In this document: positions 9,034 to 19,474 of the stretch, piece after piece | How positions within the stretch are numbered: the first letter of the stretch is position 1 | How the letters are laid out: each line of letters begins with the position of its first letter | Source of the DNA: Allobosea sp. BH3 | GTDB lineage: Bacteria; Pseudomonadota; Alphaproteobacteria; Rhizobiales; Beijerinckiaceae | NCBI RefSeq assembly: GCF_025499465.1 | Contig: NZ_JAIMCA010000001.1 | Coordinates: 806,001 to 870,000 of the forward strand | Length of the DNA: 64,000 bases | Direction: 5' to 3' | The notes under the pieces: generated by a model | What the model was told of the DNA's origin: nothing | Database searches by the model: none | What the model saw: the letters and a program-made list of their open reading frames with translations, nothing else | Made by a program: the position numbers and the translations under genes

Positions 9034-9309
9034 ATGAAGACCTTCGTGATCGAACGCGACATCCCCGGCGCCAGCCAGCTCACCGCCGCGGATCTGAAAG
9101 GCATCGCGACGAAATCCTGCGATGTCGTCGCGGGGCTGCGCGTGCCCTACAACTGGGTCGCCAGCTATGTCGCCGGCGACAAGATCTACTGCATCCACGA
9201 GGCGAACAGCGCCGAGGACATCTACCGCCATGCCCGCGAGGGCGGCTTCCCTGCCAATCGGGTGACGGAAGTCTCCGCCATCATCGGCCCGCAGACCGCC
9301 GCGACCTGA
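9034..9309 (+). CDS. DUF4242 domain-containing small protein
   Basis: A 91-residue protein starting MKTFVIERDIPGA and ending in EVSAIIGPQTAAT, matching the compact ferredoxin-like DUF4242 family. A family member, SCO4226 of Streptomyces, was described as nickel-binding; that role is not shown here. GGAG lies nine bases upstream of the ATG. It has its own downstream hairpin and the adjoining pca operon has a separate strong ribosome binding site, so it is probably a single-gene unit. Confidence 0.8.
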   Translation: MKTFVIERDIPGASQLTAADLKGIATKSCDVVAGLRVPYNWVASYVAGDKIYCIHEANSAEDIYRHAREGGFPANRVTEVSAIIGPQTAAT

Positions 9310-9325
9310 CGGAACGCGCAAACGC

Positions 9326-9356
9326 CGCCGCCGGGATGCCATCCGTCCCGGCGGCG
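9326..9356 (+). terminator. Hairpin terminator after the DUF4242 gene
   Basis: An 11-bp perfect GC-rich stem (9326-9336 with 9346-9356, CGCCGCCGGGA arms) with a nine-base loop, 17 bases past the DUF4242 stop. There is no T-run, so this is a terminator-like structure rather than a textbook intrinsic terminator. Confidence 0.6.
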
Positions 9357-9504
9357 AAGGCGAAATGCGCGTCTCCGAACGACGCCCACCATGGACATTC
9401 GCTGGCGATCGTATTTTGATCGCGCCAAGACGTTGCCGGAGCGCCGCGACCATGGCACCGGGAAGCGAATGTTGCGGCGCCGGAACGGCGCCCATGGAGG
9501 AGCG

Positions 9505-10215
9505 ATGACGCGCAAGATCTATGACGGCCCCGCAGCGGCGCTGGAGGGCCTGCTTTTCGACGGCATGACGATCATGTCCGGCGGCTTCGGCCTCTCGGGC
9601 AATCCCGAAAGCCTGATCCCCCAGATCCGCGACTCGGGCGTGAAGGACCTGACGGTCATCTCCAACAATGCCGGGGCCGACGGCTTTGGCCTGTGGATGC
9701 TGCTGCAGACGCGGCAGGTGAAGAAGATGATCGCGTCCTATGTCGGCGAGAACAAGCTGTTCGAGCAGCAGTATCTCGCCGGCGAGCTGGAGCTCGAACT
9801 CAACCCGCAGGGCACGCTGGCCGAGCGCATCCGCGCCGGCGGCGCCGGCATCCCGGCCTTCTACACCAAGACCGGCGTCGGCACCGTGGTCGCCGAGGGC
9901 AAGCCGGTCGAGGAGTTCGAGGGGCAGCTCTATGTCCGTGAGACCTGGCTCCGGGCCGATCTCGCCATCGTCAAGGCCTGGAAGGCCGACACCGCAGGCA
10001 ACCTCGTCTATCGGCGCACGGCGCGCAACTTCAACCCGAACATGGCGACGGCCGGCAAGGTGACCGTCGCCGAGGTCGAGGAGATCGTGCCGGTCGGATC
10101 CTTCGATCCGGACATGATCCACACGCCCGGCATCTATGTCGATCGGATCATCAAGAGCACGATCAACGAGAAGCGCATCGAGAAGCTGACCGAGCGCAAG
10201 AGGGAGGCAGCCTGA
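9505..10215 (+). CDS. pcaI: 3-oxoacid (3-oxoadipate) CoA-transferase subunit A
   Basis: A 236-residue alpha subunit of a family I CoA transferase. I chose ATG 9505 because GGAGG lies four bases upstream; the open frame extends to 9391 but without family sequence. The glycine-rich [14 protein letters not shown] near residues 27-40 is the CoA-binding signature of the A subunit. With subunit B it moves CoA from succinyl-CoA to 3-oxoadipate (or acetoacetate). Sequence alone resembles ScoA as much as PcaI. The tight coupling to pcaB and pcaL, in the order I-J-B-L, makes the beta-ketoadipate role likely. The stop overlaps the next start by one base. Confidence 0.85.
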   Translation: MTRKIYDGPAAALEGLLFDGMTIMSGGFGLSGNPESLIPQIRDSGVKDLTVISNNAGADGFGLWMLLQTRQVKKMIASYVGENKLFEQQYLAGELELELNPQGTLAERIRAGGAGIPAFYTKTGVGTVVAEGKPVEEFEGQLYVRETWLRADLAIVKAWKADTAGNLVYRRTARNFNPNMATAGKVTVAEVEEIVPVGSFDPDMIHTPGIYVDRIIKSTINEKRIEKLTERKREAA

Positions 10216-10874
10216 TGGCCTGGACTCGCGAAGAGGTCGCCGCGCGCGCGGCCAAGGAGCTGCAGGACGGCTTCTACGTCAATCTCGGCATCGGCATCCC
10301 GACGCTGGTGGCGAACTACATTCCCGACGGCGTCGACGTGACGCTGCAATCCGAGAACGGCCTGCTCGGCATCGGCCCCTTCCCCTATGAGGGCGAGGCC
10401 GATCCCGACCTGATCAATGCCGGCAAGCAGACCATCACGATCCTGCCGAGCTCGAGCGTCTTCTCATCGGCCGACTCCTTCGCGATGATCCGCGGCGGCC
10501 ATATCGACCTGACCATCCTCGGCGCGATGGAGGTTTCGGCCAATGGCGACATCGCCAACTGGACGATCCCCGGCAAGATGGTGAAGGGCATGGGCGGCGC
10601 CATGGACCTCGTCGCCGGCGTCAAGAAGGTCATCGTCGTGATGGATCACGCCAACAAGGCGGGCGAATCCAAGGTGCTGGAGCGCTGCGCCCTGCCGCTC
10701 ACCGGCGCGGGCGTCGTCGACCTGATCATCACCGATCTCTGCGTCTTCGACTGCGACAAGGTGAAGCGCGGGCTCACCCTGATCGAGCTCGCCCCCGGCG
10801 TCGATCTCGCGGAGGTCAAGGCCAAGACGGCCGCCGCCTTCGCCGTCGCGCCGAGCCTCGCCAAGGCCGCGTGA
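10215..10874 (+). CDS. pcaJ: 3-oxoacid (3-oxoadipate) CoA-transferase subunit B
   Basis: A 219-residue beta subunit. The catalytic glutamate that forms the enzyme-CoA thioester is in [12 protein letters not shown] near residue 47, the invariant B-subunit signature. It ends in an alanine-rich tail at 10874, overlapping the GTG start of pcaB (GTGA), so it is translationally coupled to both neighbours. Together with subunit A it activates 3-oxoadipate to 3-oxoadipyl-CoA for thiolysis. The thiolase (pcaF) is not in this window. Confidence 0.87.
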   Translation: MAWTREEVAARAAKELQDGFYVNLGIGIPTLVANYIPDGVDVTLQSENGLLGIGPFPYEGEADPDLINAGKQTITILPSSSVFSSADSFAMIRGGHIDLTILGAMEVSANGDIANWTIPGKMVKGMGGAMDLVAGVKKVIVVMDHANKAGESKVLERCALPLTGAGVVDLIITDLCVFDCDKVKRGLTLIELAPGVDLAEVKAKTAAAFAVAPSLAKAA

Positions 10875-12010
10875 GCCAGCTCCTTCGTAGCCGGCCAGCA
10901 ACGACCGATGCGATGCTGGCCGTCTTCGCGGACGAGGCCACGCTGCGGCACGCGCTCGCCTTCGAAGCCGGGCTCGCTCGCGCTCAAGCCGCGGAGGGCC
11001 TGATCGGAGCGCCGGAAGCAGAGATGATCGCGGCGCTTTGCGCCACGATCGGCATCGACCCGGCCGAGCTCGCAGATGAAGCCGCGCTCGCCGGCACGCT
11101 GGCGATCCCGCTGGTGGCGCGGCTGCGCGCCGCCCTGCCGGACGCGCCCGCGAAAGCTCTCCACAAGGGCGCGACCAGCCAGGACGTCGCCGACACGGTG
11201 CTCGCCTGCCAGATTCGAGCCGCCTTGCGCCTGCTCGACGCAGATCTCGAGCGCATCGCGACGGCGCTCGCCACACTCGCGCGACGCTATGCCACCACCC
11301 CTGCGACCGGGCGCACCCTGCTGCAGGACGCGCTGCCGATCGGCTTCGGCCTGCGTATCGCGCAATGGCATGCCGGCATCGCCGAGTCCGCGGCGCGGCT
11401 CGGCCGCGAAGTCGAAACCAGCGCGACGCTGCAATTCGGCGGCGCAGCCGGAACCCGCAGCGGACTGAACGGCAAGGCAACCGCCATCGCCTCCCGCCTC
11501 GCGGCCCTGCTCGGCCTCCCCGATGCCGCGCCCTGGCAGGGGCGTCGCGGCGGCATCGCCGGCATCGCGACGGCGCTCGCCATCCTGATCGGCTCGCTCG
11601 GCAAGATGGCGCGGGATGTCTCCCTGCTCGCCCAGAACGGCGTCGGTGAGGCCCGCGAACCCGCCATTCCCGGCCGAGGCGGCTCCTCCGCCATGGCTCA
11701 TAAGCGCAACCCCACCGGCTGCCAGATCACCCTTTCGGCGGCTTTGCGCGCGCCCGGCCTCGTCGCCGGCATCCTCGCGGGGCTGCCTGCCGAGCAGGAG
11801 CGCGGCCTGGGTGGCTGGCAGGCCGAAGGCCCGGCGCTCGCCGATCTCTTCCTGCTCGCCGCCGGTGCGGCCGAGGCAATGGCGACGGTGGCGGAAGGGC
11901 TGGACATCGACGAGGCCGCGATAGCGCGCAACCTCGCGGCAGCCGACATCGGCACGGATATCGGCGAGAGCGCGGCCCTGGTCGCCGATCTTCTCGTCTT
12001 GAACGATTGA
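10871..12010 (+). CDS. pcaB: 3-carboxy-cis,cis-muconate cycloisomerase
   Basis: A 379-residue member of the fumarase/aspartase superfamily that lactonises 3-carboxymuconate to 4-carboxymuconolactone. The superfamily signature [12 protein letters not shown], the mobile loop with the catalytic serine, is near residues 271-282, and [12 protein letters not shown] near 97-108 is the second conserved region. It is shorter than the roughly 450-residue Pseudomonas enzymes, as is common in rhizobial PcaB, the C-terminal domain being reduced. The GTG start overlaps the pcaJ stop. pcaL follows after nine bases, with GAGGA as its ribosome binding site. Confidence 0.9.
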   Translation: MSQLLRSRPATTDAMLAVFADEATLRHALAFEAGLARAQAAEGLIGAPEAEMIAALCATIGIDPAELADEAALAGTLAIPLVARLRAALPDAPAKALHKGATSQDVADTVLACQIRAALRLLDADLERIATALATLARRYATTPATGRTLLQDALPIGFGLRIAQWHAGIAESAARLGREVETSATLQFGGAAGTRSGLNGKATAIASRLAALLGLPDAAPWQGRRGGIAGIATALAILIGSLGKMARDVSLLAQNGVGEAREPAIPGRGGSSAMAHKRNPTGCQITLSAALRAPGLVAGILAGLPAEQERGLGGWQAEGPALADLFLLAAGAAEAMATVAEGLDIDEAAIARNLAAADIGTDIGESAALVADLLVLND

Positions 12011-12019
12011 GGACAAGCC

Positions 12020-13201
12020 ATGCCTTTTGCAGCAAGCAGTGGCGCCCGCATCTACTGGAAGCTGGACGGCGCCGAGGACAAGCCCGCCCTCGTCCTGCTG
12101 AATTCGATCGGCACGGACATGTCGCTCTGGGATGCGGCGATGCCCGGCCTCCTCGCCTCCTTCCGCACGCTACGCATCGACACGCGCGGCCACGGCGCCT
12201 CCGACGCGCCCGAGAGCGAATACACCCTGCCGATGCTCGCCGATGACGTCACCGCCGTCATGGACGCGGCCGGGATCGAGCGCGCGGCGATAGCCGGCGT
12301 CTCGCTCGGCGGCATGATCGCCATGGAGCTGGCGCTCGCGCGGCCGGAGCGTGTTTCGGCGATAGCCCTGATCTGCACCTCCGCGACCATGGACAAGACC
12401 GTCTGGCGCGACCGCATCGTGCAGGTCCTCTCCGGCGGCACCGCTTCCATTGCCGATGCCGCCCTGCAGCGTTTCCTGTCCCCGGCCTTCGCCGCCGGCC
12501 AGCCGGCCGTCGCAGCGAGCCTCAAGCGCAACCTGGTCGCACAATCGGCGCAGGGCTATGCGGGAGCCGGCGCCGCCATCCGCGACATGGACGTGATCGG
12601 CCGGCTTCCCGGCATCGCCTGCCCGGTGCTGGTCGTCACCGGCGAGCGCGACGTCTCGACGCCCCTTGCCGGCCATGGCGAGAAGCTGCTGGCCGCCATT
12701 CCCGGCGCGAGCCATGCCCATCTCGACAGCTCCCATCTTCCTCCCATCGAGGCTCCCGCCGCACTGGTCGGCGCGCTGCGCGGCTTCCTGTCGCCCGACC
12801 CGGACGCCAGCGATGCCGCGGAAGCCCTGTTCGAGGCCGGTCTGAAGAACCGCCGCCGCGTCCTGGGGGACGCCTGGGTCGATCGCTCTCTCGCCAACCG
12901 GACTCCGTTCAACGCCGAGTTCCAGGCGATGATCACGCGCATCGCCTGGCAGGAGATCTGGAGCCGGCCGGGCCTTGACGACCGGACGCGCCGCCTGCTG
13001 GTGCTCGCCATCACCGCGAGCCTCGGCCGCTGGGAGGAATTCCGCCTGCATGTCCGCGCCGGCTTGAGCCGCGGGGGCTTCACGCAGGACGACCTCAAGG
13101 AAGTGCTGATGCAGACGGCGATCTATGCCGGCGTACCGGCCGGCAATACCGCCTTCGCCGAGGCCGCGGCCGTTATGAAGGAGATCGAGGCCGCAGGCTG
13201 A
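12020..13201 (+). CDS. pcaL: Fused 3-oxoadipate enol-lactonase / 4-carboxymuconolactone decarboxylase
   Basis: A 393-residue fusion that carries out two consecutive beta-ketoadipate steps. Residues about 1-255 are an alpha/beta-hydrolase (PcaD) with the nucleophile in GVSLGGMIA (about 93-101), a conserved RGHGASD and the late histidine in DSSHLPPIE. Residues about 270-390 are the carboxymuconolactone decarboxylase (PcaC), with LVLAITASLGRWEEFRLH and the terminal region EVLMQTAIYAGVPAGNTAF. Chemically PcaC acts first, then PcaD; in the polypeptide their order is D-C. The fused form is called PcaL in some actinobacteria and alphaproteobacteria. It ends six bases before the convergent pobR gene. 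Confidence 0.92.
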   Translation: MPFAASSGARIYWKLDGAEDKPALVLLNSIGTDMSLWDAAMPGLLASFRTLRIDTRGHGASDAPESEYTLPMLADDVTAVMDAAGIERAAIAGVSLGGMIAMELALARPERVSAIALICTSATMDKTVWRDRIVQVLSGGTASIADAALQRFLSPAFAAGQPAVAASLKRNLVAQSAQGYAGAGAAIRDMDVIGRLPGIACPVLVVTGERDVSTPLAGHGEKLLAAIPGASHAHLDSSHLPPIEAPAALVGALRGFLSPDPDASDAAEALFEAGLKNRRRVLGDAWVDRSLANRTPFNAEFQAMITRIAWQEIWSRPGLDDRTRRLLVLAITASLGRWEEFRLHVRAGLSRGGFTQDDLKEVLMQTAIYAGVPAGNTAFAEAAAVMKEIEAAG

Positions 13202-13207
13202 GCGATC

Positions 13208-14080
13208 TCACGCCTTCGCCCGGTAGTCCGAGGGCGAGACGCCGGCCCGCTTCGCGAAGAAGCGCGAGAAATAGGCCGGATCCGTGAAGCCCAGCCGGAA
13301 CGAGATCTGCGAGATCGACATCGCCGTATAGACCAGGTCTCGCCGCGCCTCGATCATCAGTCGATCCTGGATGACATGCGCGGCCGAGCGGCCGAGCAGC
13401 TCCCGGCAACTGCGCGACAGATGCGGCACGGAGACCCCGAGCGCCCGCGCATGCTCCGAGAGCGCCTCATGGCTCTGGAAGCGCGCCTCGACCCGCTCGA
13501 TGAAACGTCGCACCAGCCCGGCGCGCGCATCCCGCAGCGGTTCGCTGCCCGCCCGAACCCCGCGCATCGCCCGCGCAAACCATGACGTGATGAGGTCGGC
13601 ATAGGCACCGAGCGGAAATTCCCGCCCCGGCAGGTTCGCCGAGAATTCGCGCATCGCCAGATGCATCGTCGCCTCCAGCGCGGCGAGATCGTCACTGCCC
13701 GGCATCATGTGCAGCACGGCCGGCACGCCCAGCAGCGAGCGCGTCTCGGGCTCGCTGTCGAAAAGACGCTTCAGGGAAGTGGCTGCCGCGCTCGCGACGA
13801 AGCCGTCCGTGCCTTCGAGGAACGCGAATTCGTGGATTGTCGCGGGCGGCAGCAGCAGCAGGGAACCCGGCCTGAGAACATGGTCGCGTCCGTCCACGCG
13901 CGTCCGCCCGCCACCCCTCGTCACCAGAAAGAACTGGAACAGATCGTGATGCAGATGCGGCTGGATCGTCCAGCCATGCAGGGAGCTGCGGGCCACGATC
14001 GGCTCGATATGCAGCGCATCGGGAAAGCGCTCGCTCAGGCGCTCGCCATACAGCCAATAGGCAGGAACGCTCCGGGGCAT
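13208..14080 (-). CDS. pobR: AraC-family regulator, probably PobR
   Basis: A 290-residue AraC/XylS-type activator. The N-terminal cupin-like ligand domain (about residues 30-130, with HLHHDLFQFFLVTRGGG) is followed by two helix-turn-helix motifs at about 190-288, ending in SISQISFRLGFTDPAYFSRFFAKRAGVSPSDYR, which is closely typical of the family. It is divergent from pobA across a 130-base gap and converges on pcaL. AraC-type PobR regulators control pobA with 4-hydroxybenzoate as inducer in several proteobacteria. The effector here is inferred from that context. Whether it also controls the pca genes cannot be told. Confidence 0.83.
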   Translation of the reverse strand: MPRSVPAYWLYGERLSERFPDALHIEPIVARSSLHGWTIQPHLHHDLFQFFLVTRGGGRTRVDGRDHVLRPGSLLLLPPATIHEFAFLEGTDGFVASAAATSLKRLFDSEPETRSLLGVPAVLHMMPGSDDLAALEATMHLAMREFSANLPGREFPLGAYADLITSWFARAMRGVRAGSEPLRDARAGLVRRFIERVEARFQSHEALSEHARALGVSVPHLSRSCRELLGRSAAHVIQDRLMIEARRDLVYTAMSISQISFRLGFTDPAYFSRFFAKRAGVSPSDYRAKA

Positions 14081-15383
<1,303 letters not shown>

Positions 15384-15565
15384 CAGCAGCCTGAAGCGGG
15401 GGCGGATTCCGGAAAACTCATACGGAACCAAAACCGATTGCCTGCCGACACGAAAACGCGTTGGTGAACAGCAAGAGTCCGGCGCTTGCCGAAGCGAACG
15501 GGCCCGATGAAACGGCAAGAAGCGGCCTCGCGCCGCGACGGACCAGGAATAGGGAGGTCAAGACA

Positions 15566-16762
15566 ATGAACGGAACATCCTTCGGCCGGCTGCTCAGGAG
15601 CGGTGCTCTCGCTCTCGCCGGCACGCTCGCAACCTTGAGCGGGGCGGCTTTCGCCGACACCATCAAGGTCGGCATCATCGGGCCGTTCTCGGGCCCCTTC
15701 GCCCTGCAGGGCAAGAACTTCCAGGCCGGCGCCGAGGCCTGGCTGGCGCAGAACGGCAAGACGGTCGCCGGCCACGACATCGAGTTGGTCTATCGCGACC
15801 TGCCGACCGCCAATCCGCAGCAGGCCCGTGCGTTGGCGCAGGAACTGATCGTGAAGGACAAGGTCCAGTATCTCGGCGGCGTCTATTTCACGCCCGATGC
15901 GATGGCGATCACCCCTCTGCTCAAGCAGGGCAACGTGCCGCTGGTGATCTTCAACGCCGCAACCTCGGCGATCATGAACTCCTCGCCGCTGGTGGTGCGC
16001 ACCTCCTTCACCTTGCCGCAGACCACGACACCGCTCGGAAAGGCCGCGGTCGAACGCGGCGCCAAGAAGTTCGTCTCGATCGTGAGCGATTACGGCCCGG
16101 GCGTCGATGCCGAGGGCGCCTTCAAGAAGGCGATCACGGCGGCGGGCGGCGAGGTCGTGGAATCGATCCGCATTCCGCTCAACACCACCGAGTTTAGCCC
16201 GATCATGCAACGCATCCGCGATTCCGGAGCCGAGGGCGCCTTCGCCTTCCTGCCCTCGGGCCCGCCGACGCTCGGCTTCGTCAAGGCCTTCAGCGATACC
16301 GGCCTGAAGAAAGCAGGCGTCAAGCTCTTCGCGCCGGGCGACCTGACCCAGGAATCGGACCTGCCGGCACTGGGCGAGGCGGCCGATGGCCTGATCACCT
16401 CGTTCCACTATGCGGTCTCGCATGATTCCGAGGTCAACAAGCGCTTCGTCGCCGCCGCCGAAAAGGCGATCGGCGCGCCGGACCTGCTCTCCTTTCCTGC
16501 CGTCGGCGCCTATGACGGCATGTTCGTGATCTCCAAGATGATCGCGGCCACCGCCGGCAAGCAGGACGCCGAGAAGGCCGTCGAGGCCGTCAAGGGCCTC
16601 GGCTGGGAAAGCCCGCGCGGCCCGGTCAAGATCGATCCCGAGACCCGCCACATCACGCAGACCATCTATCTGCGCGAGGTCGCCAAGGACGCGCAGGGCC
16701 GCTGGATCAACAAGGAGATCGCGAGCTTCCCCGAGCAGGGCGATCCGGGCCTCGCAAAGTAA
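15566..16762 (+). CDS. ABC transporter substrate-binding protein, LivK-type (probably aromatic acids)
   Basis: A 398-residue periplasmic binding protein of the peripla_BP_6 (LivK) type. I chose ATG 15566 because AGGGAGG lies eight bases upstream. Residues 1-30 form a signal peptide ending AFA before DTIKVGIIGPFSGPFA, the conserved start of the mature protein. It begins a livKHMGF-order importer. Because the cluster directly follows pobA and pca genes, the likely ligand is 4-hydroxybenzoate, protocatechuate or a related acid. Family members in Rhodopseudomonas do bind such aromatics. The ligand is inference. A strong hairpin separates it from the permease genes. Confidence 0.85.
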   Translation: MNGTSFGRLLRSGALALAGTLATLSGAAFADTIKVGIIGPFSGPFALQGKNFQAGAEAWLAQNGKTVAGHDIELVYRDLPTANPQQARALAQELIVKDKVQYLGGVYFTPDAMAITPLLKQGNVPLVIFNAATSAIMNSSPLVVRTSFTLPQTTTPLGKAAVERGAKKFVSIVSDYGPGVDAEGAFKKAITAAGGEVVESIRIPLNTTEFSPIMQRIRDSGAEGAFAFLPSGPPTLGFVKAFSDTGLKKAGVKLFAPGDLTQESDLPALGEAADGLITSFHYAVSHDSEVNKRFVAAAEKAIGAPDLLSFPAVGAYDGMFVISKMIAATAGKQDAEKAVEAVKGLGWESPRGPVKIDPETRHITQTIYLREVAKDAQGRWINKEIASFPEQGDPGLAK

Positions 16763-16783
16763 GCCGGCCGATCCGAATCCCGG

Positions 16784-16806
16784 CGAGGGTGCAGAGTGCA
16801 CCCTCG
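16784..16806 (+). terminator. Hairpin between binding-protein and permease genes
   Basis: CGAGGGTGCA (16784-16793) and its exact reverse complement (16797-16806) form a perfect 10-bp stem with a three-base loop, followed by CTCTTATAT. It is placed 21 bases after the binding-protein stop. It probably acts as an attenuator or mRNA stabiliser, leaving the binding protein expressed above the membrane components. Confidence 0.65.
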
Positions 16807-16840
16807 CTCTTATATCCACGTTCGACGAGGCCCGCCTCAA

Positions 16841-17704
16841 ATGCAGACCGCGCTGAGCATCGCCATGGATGCCTTCGCCTATGGCATGGCGCTGTTCATC
16901 ATCTGCATCGGCCTGTCGCTGACCATGGGGCTGATGCGGGTGGTGAATCTCGCCCATGGCGCCTTCGCCATGATCGGCGGCTACATCGCCTCCTGGGCAG
17001 GGCGCGATCTCGGCCTCGGCTACGGCTTCGGCATCGCGCTCGCCGTGATCGGCACGGTGCTGATCGCCATTCCGCTGGAGCGCCTGCTCTATCGCAGAAT
17101 CTATGACCGCAGCGAGCTCTCGCAGGTGCTGATGACGATCGGCATCACCTTCTGCATCATCGGCATCACCAACTACATCTTCGGGCCGACGCTGAAGACG
17201 ATTCCCTTGCCGGCGGAACTGGCGCAGCCCGTCGATCTCGGCTTCCGCAGCATCGCCGGCCACCGCCTCTTCGTCATCGCGAGCGGCCTCGTCGTGGCGG
17301 GCGGCCTCTGGTTCCTGATCGAGCGCACCGGCTTCGGCATCCATCTGCGCGCAGCGGTCGAAAACGCCGGCATGGCCCGCACGCTCGGCATCCGCACGGA
17401 AATCATCTACGCCCTGAGCTTCGCGCTCGCGATTGCGCTCTCGGCCTTCGGCGGCGTCGTGGGAGCGGAGTTCCTGCCGATCGAGCCCTATTACGCGCTG
17501 CGTTACATGGTGACCTTCCTCGTGGTCGTCTCGGTCGGCGGGGCAGGCTCGATTCCCGGCGCGCTCGCGGCCTGCCTGCTGCTCGGTGCCATCGACGTGA
17601 CCGGCCGCTATCTCGTGCCGGACTTCGGTAATTTCTTCTTCTATCTCGCGGTGATCCTCGTGGTCTGCGCCTTCCCCCGCGGCCTCATGGGGCGAGCGCA
17701 CTGA
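16841..17704 (+). CDS. ABC transporter permease, LivH-type
   Basis: A 287-residue inner-membrane permease of the branched-chain-amino-acid/aromatic type, with about eight hydrophobic segments starting at FAYGMALFIICIGLSLTMGLM. I chose ATG 16841 with GAGG ten bases upstream; an in-frame GTG at 16796 lies inside the preceding hairpin and is unlikely. The family features GLSLTMGLMRVVNLAHGAFAMIGGYI (split about residues 22-48) and VVSVGGAGSIPGA near 230 are typical LivH. It pairs with the LivM-type permease one base downstream of its stop. Confidence 0.88.
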   Translation: MQTALSIAMDAFAYGMALFIICIGLSLTMGLMRVVNLAHGAFAMIGGYIASWAGRDLGLGYGFGIALAVIGTVLIAIPLERLLYRRIYDRSELSQVLMTIGITFCIIGITNYIFGPTLKTIPLPAELAQPVDLGFRSIAGHRLFVIASGLVVAGGLWFLIERTGFGIHLRAAVENAGMARTLGIRTEIIYALSFALAIALSAFGGVVGAEFLPIEPYYALRYMVTFLVVVSVGGAGSIPGALAACLLLGAIDVTGRYLVPDFGNFFFYLAVILVVCAFPRGLMGRAH

Positions 17705-17705
17705 C

Positions 17706-18713
17706 ATGGCGAACGCAACGCTCCAGAGTGCGGCTGCGCCCCGGCTGCGCCCTCTCGGCCGAGACCTGATCGGGCTGGCCCTGATCGCGCTCGCGGGTTT
17801 GAGCGGCTATTGGCTCTTCCCGGACAACCTCGCCTTCCTGACCCGTGTGATCTCGGTCGCGCTGCTCGTGCTCTCGCTCGATCTCGTCGTCGGCTATTGC
17901 GGCATCGCCTCGCTCGGCCAGGCCGCACTCTATGGCGCCGGTGCGTATGCTGCCGGCATCGCCTGCATCAACGGCATCACCGACCCCATCCTGCTGATCC
18001 TGATCGGCGCCGTGGCGGGCGCCGTGACCGGGCTCTTCACCGGCGCGGTGATGCTGCGCGCCCATGGCCTGCCGCAGCTCGTGCTCTCCATTGCCCTCGT
18101 CCAGCTGCTGCACGAGGCCGCCAACAAGGCCTCCTGGCTCACCGGCGGCAGCGACGGATTGTCCGGCATGGCCCCTGCGCCGCTCTTCGGCGTCTTCGAG
18201 TTCGATCTCTGGGGCCGCAGCGCCTATCTCTTCGGGCTTTGCCTGCTGCTCGTCGTCTTCGCGGTGCTGAGCCTCATCGTGCGCTCGCCCTTCGGCATGG
18301 TCTGCCGCGGCCTCAAGGAGGATCCGCTGCGCATCAGCGCTCTCGGAATCTACGCCTTCCCGGTCCTGCTCAAGATGTTCGTCATCTCGGGCGCCGTCGC
18401 CGGCACGGGCGGGGCACTCGCCGCCATCGCGACTCAGGTCGTCGGGCTCGACAGCGTGAGCTTTGAGCTTTCTGCGAACGCCCTCGTCATGCTGGTGCTG
18501 GGCGGCATCGGCCATCTCTACGGCGCCCTGATCGGCACCGTGATCTTCATGGCGCTCGAGCATACCGTCGCCGCGATCAACCCCTTCCACTGGATGACGC
18601 TGGTCGGCGCGGTGCTGATCGCCATCGTGCTCTTCGCCCCGCGCGGGCTCTCCGGCACGCTCGACCAGATTGCCGCGCTGCTGACGCGTCGGGGCGGGAG
18701 GGCCGGCCGATGA
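17706..18713 (+). CDS. ABC transporter permease, LivM-type
   Basis: A 335-residue integral membrane protein, the second permease of the importer. The motif LVVGYCGIASLGQAALYGAGAYA (about residues 60-82) and VLGGIGHLYGALIGT (about 262-276) are typical LivM elements. It begins one base after the LivH-type gene and ends overlapping the LivG-type start by four bases (ATGA), so translation is coupled. The N-terminal 20 residues are predicted cytoplasmic. Confidence 0.88.
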   Translation: MANATLQSAAAPRLRPLGRDLIGLALIALAGLSGYWLFPDNLAFLTRVISVALLVLSLDLVVGYCGIASLGQAALYGAGAYAAGIACINGITDPILLILIGAVAGAVTGLFTGAVMLRAHGLPQLVLSIALVQLLHEAANKASWLTGGSDGLSGMAPAPLFGVFEFDLWGRSAYLFGLCLLLVVFAVLSLIVRSPFGMVCRGLKEDPLRISALGIYAFPVLLKMFVISGAVAGTGGALAAIATQVVGLDSVSFELSANALVMLVLGGIGHLYGALIGTVIFMALEHTVAAINPFHWMTLVGAVLIAIVLFAPRGLSGTLDQIAALLTRRGGRAGR

Positions 18714-19474
18714 CAACCCTCTTCGAAGTCTCCCGCCTCTCGAAGGAATTCGGCGGCCTCAAGGTCAGCCGCGACATCTCGCTTTCCATGGCCGAGGGCG
18801 AGCGGCTGGCACTGATCGGCCCAAACGGCGCCGGCAAGACCACCTTCGTCAACCTCGTCACCGGCCGCCTCCGGCCGGATGCCGGCCAGGTTCGCCTCGC
18901 CGGCGAGGACGTCACCGCGCTCGGCGCCGTGCAGCGGGTCCGGCGCGGGCTCGTCCGCACCTTTCAGGTCACGCGCCTCTTCCCGGATATGACGCCGGAG
19001 GAGCATGTGATCATGACCGTGCTGCAGCGGCACGGAAAGGCGACGCGCATCCTCGCCCGCTTCCATGGCGATTCCGCCGCGTCCGACGAAGCCGCCGAAA
19101 TCCTCGCCACACTCGGCCTCACCGAGGTCGCCCGCCGGAAGGTCGCGACGATCGCCTATGGCCAGCAGCGCCTGCTGGAGATCGCCATCGCGCTTGCCCA
19201 GCGGCCGAAGGTGCTGCTGCTCGACGAGCCCGCGGCCGGCGTGCCCTCCGCCGACACGCCGCGCATCGAGGAGGCGCTGGCCCGCCTGCCGGCCTCGCTC
19301 GCCGTGCTGATGATCGAGCACGACATGGACCTCGTCTTCCGCTTCGCGAAGCGGGTGGTCGTACTGGCGGCCGGCGAACTCATATTCGAGGGCCCGCCCG
19401 CCGATGTCGCCCGTGATCCTCTCGTCCGCGAAGCCTATCTCGGGAGCTATGCGCATGCCGGCAGCCAGGCTTGA
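18710..19474 (+). CDS. ABC transporter ATP-binding protein, LivG-type
   Basis: A 254-residue cytoplasmic ATPase subunit. Walker A is GPNGAGKTT (about residues 37-45), the signature region reads AYGQQRLLEIA (about 147-157) rather than LSGGQ, as usual in LivG, and Walker B is KVLLLDEPAAG (about 166-176). The switch histidine is in IEHDMD. It ends overlapping the LivF-type gene by 20 bases. Confidence 0.9.
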   Translation: MTTLFEVSRLSKEFGGLKVSRDISLSMAEGERLALIGPNGAGKTTFVNLVTGRLRPDAGQVRLAGEDVTALGAVQRVRRGLVRTFQVTRLFPDMTPEEHVIMTVLQRHGKATRILARFHGDSAASDEAAEILATLGLTEVARRKVATIAYGQQRLLEIAIALAQRPKVLLLDEPAAGVPSADTPRIEEALARLPASLAVLMIEHDMDLVFRFAKRVVVLAAGELIFEGPPADVARDPLVREAYLGSYAHAGSQA

